Shown piece after piece: positions 6,391 through 15,055 of a stretch of 64,000 bases of DNA. The DNA is from Prolixibacteraceae bacterium (lineage in GTDB: Bacteria > Bacteroidota > Bacteroidia > Bacteroidales > Prolixibacteraceae): assembly GCA_003457135.1 (NCBI GenBank), contig DMSQ01000046.1, positions 1-64,000 of the forward strand, read 5' to 3'. The stretch's first letter is position 1. Each line of letters opens with the position of its first letter. The position numbers were made by a program, and so were the translations under genes. The notes beneath the pieces are model-generated. The model saw nothing but the letters and a program-made list of their open reading frames with translations. It did not search any database and had not been told where the DNA came from.

Positions 6391-8391
6391 ATGTTTAAAA
6401 AACTGAATAATTATCTGGAAAAACGATTTATTCCGCGATGGATAGTCTTAATGATTGACATTAGTCTCGTTACCTCCTCTTTTTTATTCACCTACCTGCT
6501 CCGCTTCGAATTATTCTCCGGGCATGTTGATTTAACGAAGGTGATTATGCAGTTGTTTGCAGGATTTCCCATCTACCTCGTGGCAGTTTCGATTTTCAAG
6601 CCATACCGCGGTATTATCCGTCATTCGACTACCTACGATACCGTGATGGTAGTAAGAACCCAACTTGTACTTTCGACCGGTTTTTTTCTGATGAGCTATT
6701 TCGGACGAGAGTTTCATGTTAACCTGGTTATTCCCTGGTCTGTGATAATTGTCCACTTTTTACTTTCGGTATTCCTGATGGTTTCTTTCCGTTTCTCTGC
6801 GCAGTATGTATTCCGAAACTTGTTAATGCAGCCAAACGACACTATCAAAATCATGATCTACGGCGCCGGAGTGCTGGGAAATATTTCCAAAAGCGTAATT
6901 ATGAAAGACACAAACATACATTACAAAATCGTAGGTTATGTTGACGATAACCCCCAGCTTTGGAATGGAACGATAGAAGGATTGAAGGTATTTTCACCAC
7001 AACATGCATTTGGAAAAGCGATCAAAGAACATGGGGTACAGCAGATGATATTTGCTATATCTGCTGCAAAAATAGATATCCATCGAAAACGGGAAATTGT
7101 TGACCTTTGCCTGGATAATCACCTTAAAGTTAAGGAAGTAGCTAATCCATTCACCCTGCTCGACGATAAATTTGCAAGCGGGCAGTTCAGGGATTTACGT
7201 ATTGAAGACCTGTTGGGGCGCGAACCTATTTTAACAAAAACAGGATTGATTGCTGACGGCATTTGCGGAAAACGGATCATGGTAACAGGCGGCGCGGGCT
7301 CCATTGGTTCCGAAATTGTTCGTCAGTTGGTTTACCTGAAGCCGCAGAGCATCATCATTGTTGACCATTCTGAAACGGCGGTTTTCGATATCCAAAATGA
7401 AATCATCCGGCTGCTCGACGGTACACAGTTGTATGTTTTCGTTGCCGACGTAACCGATGAATGCAGAATGCAAAAGATCTTTGCGAAGTGCCAACCTCAG
7501 CTAATTTTTCATGCGGCAGCCTACAAGCATGTGCCTATGATGGAAATGCAACCTAACGAGGCTATAGGAAACAATGTTGGAGGAACAAAAAACCTTGCCG
7601 ATCTGGCAGTTTCCTACAAGGTGGAGAAGTTCGTGATGGTATCGTCGGATAAAGCAGTGAATCCGACCAATATTATGGGAGCGACAAAGCGTATCTGCGA
7701 AATTTATATCCAGTCGTTATCGAAGCACATCGGGATGAAAACCCAGTTTATTACTACCCGTTTCGGAAATGTACTCGGATCAAATGGTTCAGTAATCCCA
7801 ATTTTCAAAAAGCAAATACTAAACGGAGGACCGGTTACGATCACTCATCGCGATATAATCCGTTATTTCATGACTATACCCGAAGCCTGCAATCTGGTTT
7901 TAGAGGCCAGTTTTATGGGCAAAGGCGGGGAAATTTTCCTTTTCGACATGGGCAGCGCTGTGCGTATTTACGATCTGGCTGTGCGAATGATTTCACTATC
8001 AGGGTTAATTCCACATGATGAGATAAAAATTATTGAAACCGGACTTCGCCCCGGAGAGAAATTATATGAAGAGTTACTGGTCAGAGATGAAGAATCCCTG
8101 GCCACTTCCCACGAAAAGATCATGATTGGAAAAATCAGGCCATACAATTACATTTGGTCAGAAGGCAGGATAAATGATATGCTAAAAAACCTCGACAAGT
8201 TGGATGATTGGCAACTGGTAGCCCGAATGAAAGAAATTGTTCCTGAATTTATATCAAATAATTCACGCTTCGCATCTCTTGATATGTTCAATCAAAATAG
8301 TGAAGAACTACACAATAAAAATCAAATTGAATATTTGCCTGAGTCCGGGATTCCTGTACGATCCAAACTTCGTACCATAGCTCAAATCTGA
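6391..8391 (+). CDS. Membrane UDP-HexNAc 4,6-dehydratase (CapD/PglF/WbpM-like)
   Basis: This 666-residue protein has four N-terminal membrane helices (roughly residues 15-135) and then two Rossmann modules. The first begins MIYGAGVLGN near residue 155. The second, catalytic one begins MVTGGAGSIGSEIVRQL near residue 295 and carries the SDR-type motif region HAAAYKHVPMME, with SSDKAVNPTNIMGATKR as the atypical active-site segment of this family. It converts UDP-GlcNAc to a 4-keto-6-deoxy sugar, which the aminotransferase encoded upstream would aminate. Full length is normal for CapD/PglF. Its place in the module with the transferase and aminotransferase genes supports a 4-amino sugar product. 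Confidence 0.93.
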   Translation: MFKKLNNYLEKRFIPRWIVLMIDISLVTSSFLFTYLLRFELFSGHVDLTKVIMQLFAGFPIYLVAVSIFKPYRGIIRHSTTYDTVMVVRTQLVLSTGFFLMSYFGREFHVNLVIPWSVIIVHFLLSVFLMVSFRFSAQYVFRNLLMQPNDTIKIMIYGAGVLGNISKSVIMKDTNIHYKIVGYVDDNPQLWNGTIEGLKVFSPQHAFGKAIKEHGVQQMIFAISAAKIDIHRKREIVDLCLDNHLKVKEVANPFTLLDDKFASGQFRDLRIEDLLGREPILTKTGLIADGICGKRIMVTGGAGSIGSEIVRQLVYLKPQSIIIVDHSETAVFDIQNEIIRLLDGTQLYVFVADVTDECRMQKIFAKCQPQLIFHAAAYKHVPMMEMQPNEAIGNNVGGTKNLADLAVSYKVEKFVMVSSDKAVNPTNIMGATKRICEIYIQSLSKHIGMKTQFITTRFGNVLGSNGSVIPIFKKQILNGGPVTITHRDIIRYFMTIPEACNLVLEASFMGKGGEIFLFDMGSAVRIYDLAVRMISLSGLIPHDEIKIIETGLRPGEKLYEELLVRDEESLATSHEKIMIGKIRPYNYIWSEGRINDMLKNLDKLDDWQLVARMKEIVPEFISNNSRFASLDMFNQNSEELHNKNQIEYLPESGIPVRSKLRTIAQI

Positions 8392-8437
8392 TTTTAGCAT
8401 TACCATAATCACTCTATATTAATAAAAATGACTAATC

Positions 8438-9658
8438 GTGAATAGGGAAAAAAGGTTGAAAATATTGCTTGTCGCTTTGTTGGTAGGTAACCTTAACCAA
8501 GCCTTTGCCCAATCAATTGAAAAAATCAGGCAGGAACTGTTCCAGTCAGGATTTGAAAACCTGCGATTAATCCGCACAGAAGGAAAATTGATTCTCTGCC
8601 TTGAAAATATATCTTACAGGTGGCAGGTACTAGCTATTGCTGAATCACTTGATAAAATAACCATCTCTCTGTCTGAACCTGATAATCTGGAGGTTATCAT
8701 ACTTGAAAAAGGAATTCCAAAGCTCTTGATCCGGGTTAGCGCTGAGGACTGGAGAAGCTTTCGAAACGGAAATCTTCCGGATCAGGATTTTTCTTCAAGA
8801 CTGTCTGTTTCTTCCTCACTCGGCGACACATGGGAAAAGATAAAACTTATTGAAGCCGAAAATCGAAGCGCCGGAAAATTCGACATTATTGTGTATCCTC
8901 AGTTTGCCTTTAAGAATACACTCCTCAAAAAATTATATGAAGTCCAGGTAAATGTTGCACCTGCCATCGAACTCTCTTTGTGGAAGGGCATGAACTTTAC
9001 CGGACAGGTTATTTTCCCTATCATTAACGAACTGGGGTATGAAGGTGGATTTATCAGGCCCGGGTACGTGACCTTGTCGCAGGAGTTCAGATTGCCGCAC
9101 CAGTGGTTCGGAAGGGCTACTTTAGGTAATTTTAATGAAACACGGTACGGAGCAAATTTTTCACTGAAACATCCCTTTCAGAATGAAAAATGGAGTTTTG
9201 AATTGAATGCCGGACTTACCGGCAGTTCTCACTTTTTTGATAACAAGTGGACAAAAAGTAATCTGAATACTGTTACATGGTCTTCATCCATCTCTTACTT
9301 TTATCCACACTTTAACCTTGAATTTAAGGCTGGAGCTGCCCAATACATCTACAATGACCTTGGGTTATTTACAAGCTGTACGCGCTATTTCGGCGAGACA
9401 GCATTTGGCTTTTATGCCATGCTGGGCGAAAAAAATACTAACGGGGGCTTTCATCTGACCATACCCTTCCCCATCAAAAAAAGGGGCAGCCGGAAAGTGT
9501 TCAGACTGTCCATACCTGAACATTATGAAATGAGTTACGATGCAGGTACCGAATTTTTCTATGGCCAGTCGTTCAGAACAAGACCAGATCAAAATCGCAT
9601 CAATGACAATAATTTTCCGGGTTACCTGAAAAATGAATTAATTCATCTTAAAAAATAA
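8438..9658 (+). CDS. YjbH/GfcD C-terminal-like outer membrane protein
   Basis: This secreted protein of 406 residues has a signal peptide (LLVALLVGNLNQAFAQ) and starts with GTG; no other start fits. After an N-terminal domain of about 130 residues it turns into alternating strands rich in aromatic residues. These include VYPQFAFKNTLLKKLYEVQV, FIRPGYVTLSQEFRLPHQWF, TLGNFNETRYGANFSLKHPF and GFYAMLGEKNTNGGFHLTIP. Arrays of this kind (strand, G-R/N-F, GA, GGF-x-L-x-IP) are typical of the C-terminal barrel part of YjbH/WbfB-type polysaccharide export proteins. The N-terminal YjbH part is encoded separately at 10459. The family call is made by eye and is moderately firm. Confidence 0.65.
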   Translation: MNREKRLKILLVALLVGNLNQAFAQSIEKIRQELFQSGFENLRLIRTEGKLILCLENISYRWQVLAIAESLDKITISLSEPDNLEVIILEKGIPKLLIRVSAEDWRSFRNGNLPDQDFSSRLSVSSSLGDTWEKIKLIEAENRSAGKFDIIVYPQFAFKNTLLKKLYEVQVNVAPAIELSLWKGMNFTGQVIFPIINELGYEGGFIRPGYVTLSQEFRLPHQWFGRATLGNFNETRYGANFSLKHPFQNEKWSFELNAGLTGSSHFFDNKWTKSNLNTVTWSSSISYFYPHFNLEFKAGAAQYIYNDLGLFTSCTRYFGETAFGFYAMLGEKNTNGGFHLTIPFPIKKRGSRKVFRLSIPEHYEMSYDAGTEFFYGQSFRTRPDQNRINDNNFPGYLKNELIHLKK

Positions 9659-9664
9659 GAAATT

Positions 9665-10381
9665 ATGAAAAAACAAATCCTTATCAGAACTATGGTGGTG
9701 ATGGCGCTAATGCTTTCAAACACAGTATTTTTTACGGCTTGTCAAAAGACAAACGAAACACAAACGTTTAATGATGTATTTAATACATCCAAAATTCAGA
9801 CTTTGAATAATTTGGTGGAAAATTCAAGTTCATTATCTGATCTGCCTTCTGAGTTTCAACAAATTGAGATTGCAGTGCCAGAAGCGATAAAGAATATCCA
9901 AATTGCCGATCTTATAATGACTTACGAACAGAACATCAAATTATCGAACAGCGAAATTGATCTATTGCTTAAAAACGACATCGCAACTTACCTTGATGTG
10001 ATTGAAAGGATTAGCGGTTTACCTGCCCAGATTAAAGCATTAAACCTGAATTTTACAGAAGTAAAAAACAGTTCGTTAAATAAATATTTATTGGTTCAGA
10101 AGCAGGAACCTGATCAATACTACCTGGATGACTATTATCATTCAGTTATTGAATTGCAGAATTACATGAAAGATTTTGTGATTCAGCCTCTCCGAAACTT
10201 CAACGCACTTGTTGAAAAGTCAGCAACCTTAAAATCGGCTATGACAAAACCAGATCCTACGATTACTTATCAGCTTATCGTATCAAATAATAACTGGGAT
10301 ATGTGGTGGACTTACACCACCGTCGGCAAAAAGATAATAAAAACCAAGCATAAAGGCGCCAAGGGTTCATTCCCCGGCTAA
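9665..10381 (+). CDS. Putative lipoprotein in YjbH-like operon
   Basis: This 238-residue protein has a signal peptide ending in a lipobox-like VFFTAC (Cys near residue 26), so it is probably a lipoprotein. The body is largely helical, with no motif I recognise. It starts six bases after the preceding YjbH-like gene and precedes the second YjbH-like gene. In enterobacterial yjbEFGH/gfcABCD loci a lipoprotein (YjbF/GfcB) also accompanies YjbH, but I see no convincing sequence match to it. I therefore leave the function open. Confidence 0.6.
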   Translation: MKKQILIRTMVVMALMLSNTVFFTACQKTNETQTFNDVFNTSKIQTLNNLVENSSSLSDLPSEFQQIEIAVPEAIKNIQIADLIMTYEQNIKLSNSEIDLLLKNDIATYLDVIERISGLPAQIKALNLNFTEVKNSSLNKYLLVQKQEPDQYYLDDYYHSVIELQNYMKDFVIQPLRNFNALVEKSATLKSAMTKPDPTITYQLIVSNNNWDMWWTYTTVGKKIIKTKHKGAKGSFPG

Positions 10382-10458
10382 TCTGGATAGGCTGCAAAAT
10401 ATTAACATATTATACATGCATCTGATTATTCTTATTCAGATGCTTATTTTTTTTTATT

Positions 10459-11169
10459 ATGAACCGGTTGATATTCATTATCTTTCTTGTACAGATTCAT
10501 TTTCTTTCCTTATCACAACCAATTGAAGGGTCAACCGGATTATTGAAGATTCCTTCTGCAGAGATGCAGACAGATGGCACTTTTATTGCCGGAGCCAATT
10601 ACCTGCCCAATGCTATTACTCCTGATCCATTCAATTATAATACCGGTAATTACTATTTTAATATTACATTTCTTCCATTCATGGAATTTACTTACCGCTC
10701 GACCCTGTTGTATTTTGAAGGAAACCATAACCAGGACCGATCATTTGGCTTACGGTTACGTCTGTTGAAAGAATCAAATTTTCTGCCTTCCATTGTTGCA
10801 GGAGGAAATGATCTTTATAATTCCAGTCAGGGAAATGATCTGTTCAATTCCAGCCAGAAAGGTAGATTTTTTAACACCTTGTATGTTACATCAACCAAAC
10901 ATCTGGCACTGAATAATAACCAGCTTGGATTTACTTTGGGTTTTGGCACTGGTGGAGTTCGAAAAACGAACTTAAACGGAGTATTTGGGGGTATTTCTTT
11001 TGTTCCTGCATTTCTTCCGTCAATGAGACTGATAGCTGAATACGATGCTAAAGCAATATGTGCAGGCGCTGAAATATTGTTTGGTAAGCACCTTCACTTG
11101 TTTGGTATGGCTTACGATTTAAAATACTTTGCCGGAGGATTAGCCTACCGTATTTACCTTAAAAACTAG
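10459..11169 (+). CDS. YjbH-domain protein (N-terminal half type)
   Basis: This exported protein of 236 residues starts with a signal peptide (LIFIIFLVQIHFLSLS). Right after cleavage comes QPIEGSTGLLKIPSAEMQTD, the hallmark G-L-x-x-x-P-[ST]-A opening of YjbH proteins, then ANYLPNAITP and beta strands of a small outer membrane barrel ending FAGGLAYRIYLKN. YjbH/GfcD proteins of Proteobacteria are about 700 residues, while this one covers only the front part. The complementary C-terminal-like part is encoded at 8438. Two decayed relatives lie at 694 and 1563. An imperfect repeat (GNDLYNSSQ/GNDLFNSSQ) near residue 120 has no counterpart in the decayed copies. Confidence 0.75.
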   Translation: MNRLIFIIFLVQIHFLSLSQPIEGSTGLLKIPSAEMQTDGTFIAGANYLPNAITPDPFNYNTGNYYFNITFLPFMEFTYRSTLLYFEGNHNQDRSFGLRLRLLKESNFLPSIVAGGNDLYNSSQGNDLFNSSQKGRFFNTLYVTSTKHLALNNNQLGFTLGFGTGGVRKTNLNGVFGGISFVPAFLPSMRLIAEYDAKAICAGAEILFGKHLHLFGMAYDLKYFAGGLAYRIYLKN

Positions 11170-11238
11170 TCGGCAATAATTAAAAATTGACAAATATAGT
11201 TTGATAAGTTTTATCCATCCCAGATCATTGATAAAATT

Positions 11239-11271
11239 AAAGCGCTGTAATCGAAATGATTACAGCGCTTT
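11239..11271. terminator. Bidirectional rho-independent terminator
   Basis: A perfect 14-bp stem AAAGCGCTGTAATC/GATTACAGCGCTTT with a five-base loop lies between the YjbH-like gene and the tRNA gene transcribed towards it. T/A runs flank it on both sides, so it can stop both transcripts. Confidence 0.85.
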
Positions 11272-11285
11272 ATAGTTTCTAAAAG

Positions 11286-11358
11286 TGACCCAGTTGGGAT
11301 TCGGACCCAAGACCCCATCCTTAAAAGGGATGTGCTCTACCAGCTGAGCTACTGAGTC
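11286..11358 (-). tRNA. tRNA-Lys (TTT)
   Basis: On the minus strand the sequence folds as a complete cloverleaf. The acceptor stem is GACTCAG/CTGGGTC (one T-G pair), the D arm has AGCTCAGCTGGTAGAGC, and the anticodon stem CATCC/GGATG encloses the loop CTTTTAA with anticodon TTT. The T arm has GGGTCCGAATCCC-type pairing, and the discriminator is A. The 3' CCA is not encoded. Confidence 0.95.
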
Positions 11359-11549
11359 ATCCTTATCTGCTTTTGTTTTTCAAAAGCGGTTGCAAAAATA
11401 TGTTTTTATAATTAAACTATCAATATTATATGGAATAAATAATTTCCTTCTTTAAACAAATATTTATTTTCGCCCAATCTAATTCGAAAAAAAAATAGAA
11501 GTCGTAACTTTACACAAAATCGGGACATATTACGTTTTTATATTAAAAT

Positions 11550-12677
11550 ATGGATATGAATATTCAAATGGTTGATTTGTACGGGCAGTACTTTAAAATA
11601 AAAGATGAAATTGATCAGGAAATGCACCAGGTCATTCGTTCTTCTGTATTTGTAAAAGGAGGAAAGGTATTTGAATTCGAAGATAATCTGAAAAAATATC
11701 TCGATGTTGAGCATGTAATCACCTGCGGAAACGGAACAGATGCCCTCCAGATTGCGATGATGGCTTTAAATTTAAACGAAGGCGATGAAGTGATAACTTC
11801 TCCTTTTACCTTTGTTTCGACACTCGAAGTTCTGGCTCTCATGAAATTAAAACCTATTTTGGCGGACGTTGATCCGAATAACTTTAACATCAGGCCAGAT
11901 CTGGTCAATTGCCATATTGATCACCTGACAAAAGCCATTATTCCGGTTCATCTTTTCGGGCAATGTGCCGATATGGAATCCCTTACTCAGATAGCTCAGG
12001 ATAATAACCTTTACATCATTGAAGATGCCTGTCAGGCTTTGGGAACCGAATATATTTTCAAAAATGGTATGGTAGCAAAAGCCGGTACAATTGGAGATAT
12101 AGCTTGTAATTCGTTTTTCCCAACTAAAAATCTGGGTGCTTTTGGCGATGGCGGAGCGCTCTTTACAAACAACAACGAGTTTGCCCAAACCATGCGATCA
12201 ATTGCCAATCATGGTATGGGCAACCGGTATTATTATCAGCAAATTGGGATGAACTCGAGACTGGATGCCCTTCAGGCAGCAATTTTAGATGTAAAACTTA
12301 AATACCTCGACCAGTATATTCAGGCAAGGCAGTCGGCAGCAGAATTTTACGACCGTGAACTTGCTACAATACAGGAAATATCAATCCCGGCACGAGTTTC
12401 ATACAGTTCGCATAGTTTTCATCAATACACCATAAAAGTACCCAAAAGAAGAAATGAGCTGCAAAGATTTCTTCATTCAAAAGGAATTCCATGTATGGTT
12501 TATTATCCATTGCCCCTTCATCTTCAGGAGGCATACCAATATCTGGGATACCGTAAAGGCGATTTTCCGGTAGCTGAGGAACTTTCGGAACAAGTGTTAT
12601 CTTTGCCCATGCACACCGAATTGACCATAGAAGAATTGAAATCTATCATATCGGCCATTCGGGAATTTTTTAGCTAA
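11550..12677 (+). CDS. DegT/DnrJ/EryC1/StrS aminotransferase (WbpE/WlbC-like)
   Basis: This 375-residue PLP-dependent aminotransferase has CGNGTDALQIAMMAL for cofactor phosphate binding, DACQALG, and NSFFPTKNLGAFGDGG with the catalytic Lys. It is followed directly by a WbpD-like acetyltransferase and a WbpB-like dehydrogenase. The set should convert a UDP-3-keto-GlcNAc uronate to the 3-amino and then the 3-acetamido sugar, as in P. aeruginosa B-band and Bordetella LPS. The stop codon overlaps the next start by one base. A UDP-GlcNAc 6-dehydrogenase (WbpA) is not in the window and must lie elsewhere. Confidence 0.9.
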   Translation: MDMNIQMVDLYGQYFKIKDEIDQEMHQVIRSSVFVKGGKVFEFEDNLKKYLDVEHVITCGNGTDALQIAMMALNLNEGDEVITSPFTFVSTLEVLALMKLKPILADVDPNNFNIRPDLVNCHIDHLTKAIIPVHLFGQCADMESLTQIAQDNNLYIIEDACQALGTEYIFKNGMVAKAGTIGDIACNSFFPTKNLGAFGDGGALFTNNNEFAQTMRSIANHGMGNRYYYQQIGMNSRLDALQAAILDVKLKYLDQYIQARQSAAEFYDRELATIQEISIPARVSYSSHSFHQYTIKVPKRRNELQRFLHSKGIPCMVYYPLPLHLQEAYQYLGYRKGDFPVAEELSEQVLSLPMHTELTIEELKSIISAIREFFS

Positions 12678-13258
12678 TGGAAACGACTTATTTTGCCCAC
12701 GAAACCGCGGTAATAGACCCTGGTTGCCAAATTGGCGAAGGAACCAGGATCTGGCACTTTTCACACATTATGACAAATTGCTTCATTGGCCAACAATGCT
12801 CAATCGGACAGAATGTAGTTATTTCTCCTGAAGTTAGAATTGGAAACCGGGTTAAAATCCAGAATAATGTTTCGGTTTACACTGGGGTGATCTGTGAAGA
12901 TGATGTCTTTCTCGGTCCATCAGCAGTATTTACCAATGTAATCAATCCCAGAAGTGCGGTAAGTCGCAAAGATGAATTTAAACCAACCCTGGTGAAAAAA
13001 GGCGCAACCATTGGAGCCAATTCGACCATTGTATGTGGCGTAACCATTGGAAAATATGCCTTTGTTGGCGCCGGGGCCGTTGTCACCAAAGATATTCCTG
13101 ATTATGCCCTCGTTGTGGGCAATCCTGCCCGTCAAACCGGATGGATGAGCGAATATGGACATAAATTAAATTTTAATTCAGTGGGAATGGCTGTTTGTCC
13201 TGAAAGTCAGGAACAGTACCAGTTCGAAAATGGAAAAGTGTCAAAAATAAAAGCTTAA
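12677..13258 (+). CDS. Left-handed beta-helix N-acetyltransferase (WbpD/WlbB-like)
   Basis: This 193-residue hexapeptide-repeat acyltransferase has rungs of the type IGEGTRIWHFSHI, IGQNVVISPEVRIGNRVKIQ and ATIGANSTIVCGVTIGKYAF. The inserted loop NPRSAVSRKDEFKPTLVKKG is typical of the WbpD/WlbB group. It acetylates the 3-amino group of the UDP-sugar made by the upstream aminotransferase. The start codon overlaps the aminotransferase stop by one base, indicating coupled translation. The call to the WbpD group is supported by both sequence and operon order. Confidence 0.9.
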   Translation: METTYFAHETAVIDPGCQIGEGTRIWHFSHIMTNCFIGQQCSIGQNVVISPEVRIGNRVKIQNNVSVYTGVICEDDVFLGPSAVFTNVINPRSAVSRKDEFKPTLVKKGATIGANSTIVCGVTIGKYAFVGAGAVVTKDIPDYALVVGNPARQTGWMSEYGHKLNFNSVGMAVCPESQEQYQFENGKVSKIKA

Positions 13259-13265
13259 AACTAAT

Positions 13266-14300
13266 ATGTCAGTTAAAGAAAAAATACGGTTTGCTGTTGT
13301 CGGATTAGGGCATATCGGCAAAAGGCATGCAGAAATGGTACTTTGGAATCCTAGGACTGAACTGGCAGCAGTTTGTGATATTCGCACTCCGGAAGAATGT
13401 AAAACTTCGTATAAGGACATTCCGTTTTACCCATCGATTGACGAATTACTTGAAAAAGAAACCAGTCTGGATGTAATAAATATCTGCACTCCCAATGGAT
13501 TACATGCAGAAATGGCTATCAAAGCCCTTGAAAAAGGATTGCATGTGGTGGTTGAGAAACCAATGGCTTTGACCAAAACCGATGCTGAACGAATCGTTTT
13601 TAAATCGTTGGAGAAACATAAAATTGTTTTCTGCGTGATGCAAAACAGATATTCCCCGCCATCGGTCTGGCTAAAAAGTGTGATGGATCAAAACTTGCTT
13701 GGGAAACTGTTTCATGTTCAGATTAATTGCTACTGGAACCGCGACGAACATTATTACACCCATCAAAACTGGCATGGAGATCAACAACTTGATGGCGGTA
13801 CACTATTTACCCAATTCTCACATTTCATCGACATCATGTACTGGTTGTTTGGCGATATTAAAAATATCAGCGGACAATTCAGGGATTTTAACCATCAGTC
13901 TTTAACCGATTTTGAAGATACGGGTATTGTCAATTTTGAGTTTGTAAAGCAGGGAATTGGTACTCTGAATTATTCCACTTCAGTTTACCTTGAAAATCTG
14001 GAAAGCAGTATGACCATTATTGGCGAAAAAGGTACGATCAAAGTAGCTGGGCAGTACATGAACGAGGTAACATACTGCAACATTAAAAACTACCAGATGC
14101 CTAAACTGGAAGCCAGTGCGCCGCCTAACGATTACGGACTTTACAAAGGGTCGGCCCAAAACCATCATTTGGTTATTCAAAACGTGGTTGATACCATTAT
14201 CGGCCTTCAACCTATGAGTACAAATGCGCTTGAAGGATTGAAAATTGTAGATATTATCGAACGTATTTATGCGGTCAGAAACCAGGTATGGAAAAAATAA
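13266..14300 (+). CDS. Gfo/Idh/MocA oxidoreductase (WbpB/WlbA-like)
   Basis: This 344-residue NAD-dependent oxidoreductase has the Rossmann motif FAVVGLGHIGKRHAEM at its N-terminus, INICTPNGLHAEMAIKAL, and the EKPMALT motif with the catalytic Lys. WbpB/WlbA oxidises C3 of UDP-GlcNAcA to give the substrate for the aminotransferase encoded at 11550. Bases 13741-13760 encode RDEHYYT in the sugar-binding half. The gene begins eight bases after the acetyltransferase stop and overlaps the following NusG-like gene by 13 bases. Confidence 0.9.
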   Translation: MSVKEKIRFAVVGLGHIGKRHAEMVLWNPRTELAAVCDIRTPEECKTSYKDIPFYPSIDELLEKETSLDVINICTPNGLHAEMAIKALEKGLHVVVEKPMALTKTDAERIVFKSLEKHKIVFCVMQNRYSPPSVWLKSVMDQNLLGKLFHVQINCYWNRDEHYYTHQNWHGDQQLDGGTLFTQFSHFIDIMYWLFGDIKNISGQFRDFNHQSLTDFEDTGIVNFEFVKQGIGTLNYSTSVYLENLESSMTIIGEKGTIKVAGQYMNEVTYCNIKNYQMPKLEASAPPNDYGLYKGSAQNHHLVIQNVVDTIIGLQPMSTNALEGLKIVDIIERIYAVRNQVWKK

Positions 14301-14827
14301 ATGCAGCAATTTGTTATAATTGGTATGCGCTTTACCTTAAATCAAGAACAGAAAAGAAGGCACTTTCAGAGCTGCAATTCAAAGAAATAGAGACTTTCCT
14401 TCCCCTTCAGCGCAAACTTCGGCAGTGGAGCGACCGAAAAAAATGGGTGGAAATGCCGCTTATCCCCGGATATATATTTGTTAGGATTAGCCGGAAAGAG
14501 TATTATTCTGTATTACAATCTAATTTCATTATGAGCTTCATCAGATTTGAAGGAGTTGCCGTTGTAATTCCCGACCATCAGATTGATTATCTGAAACTAA
14601 TGCTCAAACAGGAAAATATCAACATTGAAGTTACTTCTGAAACCTTCGCCCCCGGACAGATGATTGAAGTTATTTCCGGTCCTTTAATCGGGTTACACGG
14701 AAAACTGGTTCGAATTAAGGGTAAAAACAAGGTGGCCATTGAACTGGAACAGATTGGTTATTCTGTTTTGGTCGAGATGATGGCAGAAAATATCCGGATT
14801 TCCGGGAATAATGAAATGTGCAGATAA
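14288..14827 (+). CDS. UpxY-family transcription antiterminator (NusG paralog)
   Basis: This 179-residue protein has a NusG N-terminal domain (NWYALYLKSRTEKKALSELQ, PLQRKLRQWSDRKKWVEMPL, IPGYIFVRI) and a C-terminal KOW domain (GPLIGLHGKLVRIKGKNKVA). In Bacteroides, UpxY proteins let RNA polymerase read through the leader of their own capsule operon. Those genes normally open the operon. This one instead closes it, sharing 13 bases with the WbpB-like gene. Either this end is the remnant start of another capsule locus, or the regulator is fed by the operon itself. No ops-like pause site could be identified by eye. Confidence 0.85.
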   Translation: MEKINAAICYNWYALYLKSRTEKKALSELQFKEIETFLPLQRKLRQWSDRKKWVEMPLIPGYIFVRISRKEYYSVLQSNFIMSFIRFEGVAVVIPDHQIDYLKLMLKQENINIEVTSETFAPGQMIEVISGPLIGLHGKLVRIKGKNKVAIELEQIGYSVLVEMMAENIRISGNNEMCR

Positions 14828-15055
14828 AGGATGACCTAAAACCTTCAGTAACATAACACTTTGAAAAACAAGACGAGTTTGTTTTTGTGATTAACCGCTT
14901 GCTGGTATCGGGAAAACAATCGTCGAATTCAACATTTTTGATCATTATCAGTCCGTCAGCATAGCCGTTCACCGAAAACGGGGAGCACATTACCTCCAAT
15001 TTACAAAACCTTAAATCGAAAGAAGGCGACAATCTGGTACTTATTCCTTTTTTTA
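14828..15055. other. Gap with possible gene remnant
   Basis: This 228-base stretch between two converging genes has no intact gene. Two short plus-strand segments look protein-like but lie in different frames: FEKQDEFVFVINRLLVSGK (about 14863-14920) and VSIAVHRKRGAHYLQFTKP (about 14957-15014). They suggest the tail of a decayed gene, possibly the former neighbour of the UpxY-like gene. I cannot name it. Confidence 0.3.

Noticed and set aside
11286..11358. tRNA-Lys as an integration site for the polysaccharide block
   Set aside because: No repeated tRNA 3' end and no integrase gene were found near it.
14288..15055. UpxY-like gene plus following gap as the start of a second capsule operon
   Set aside because: The gap is only 228 bases and is followed by a convergent regulator gene, so no operon is present now. 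Only possible scraps remain.
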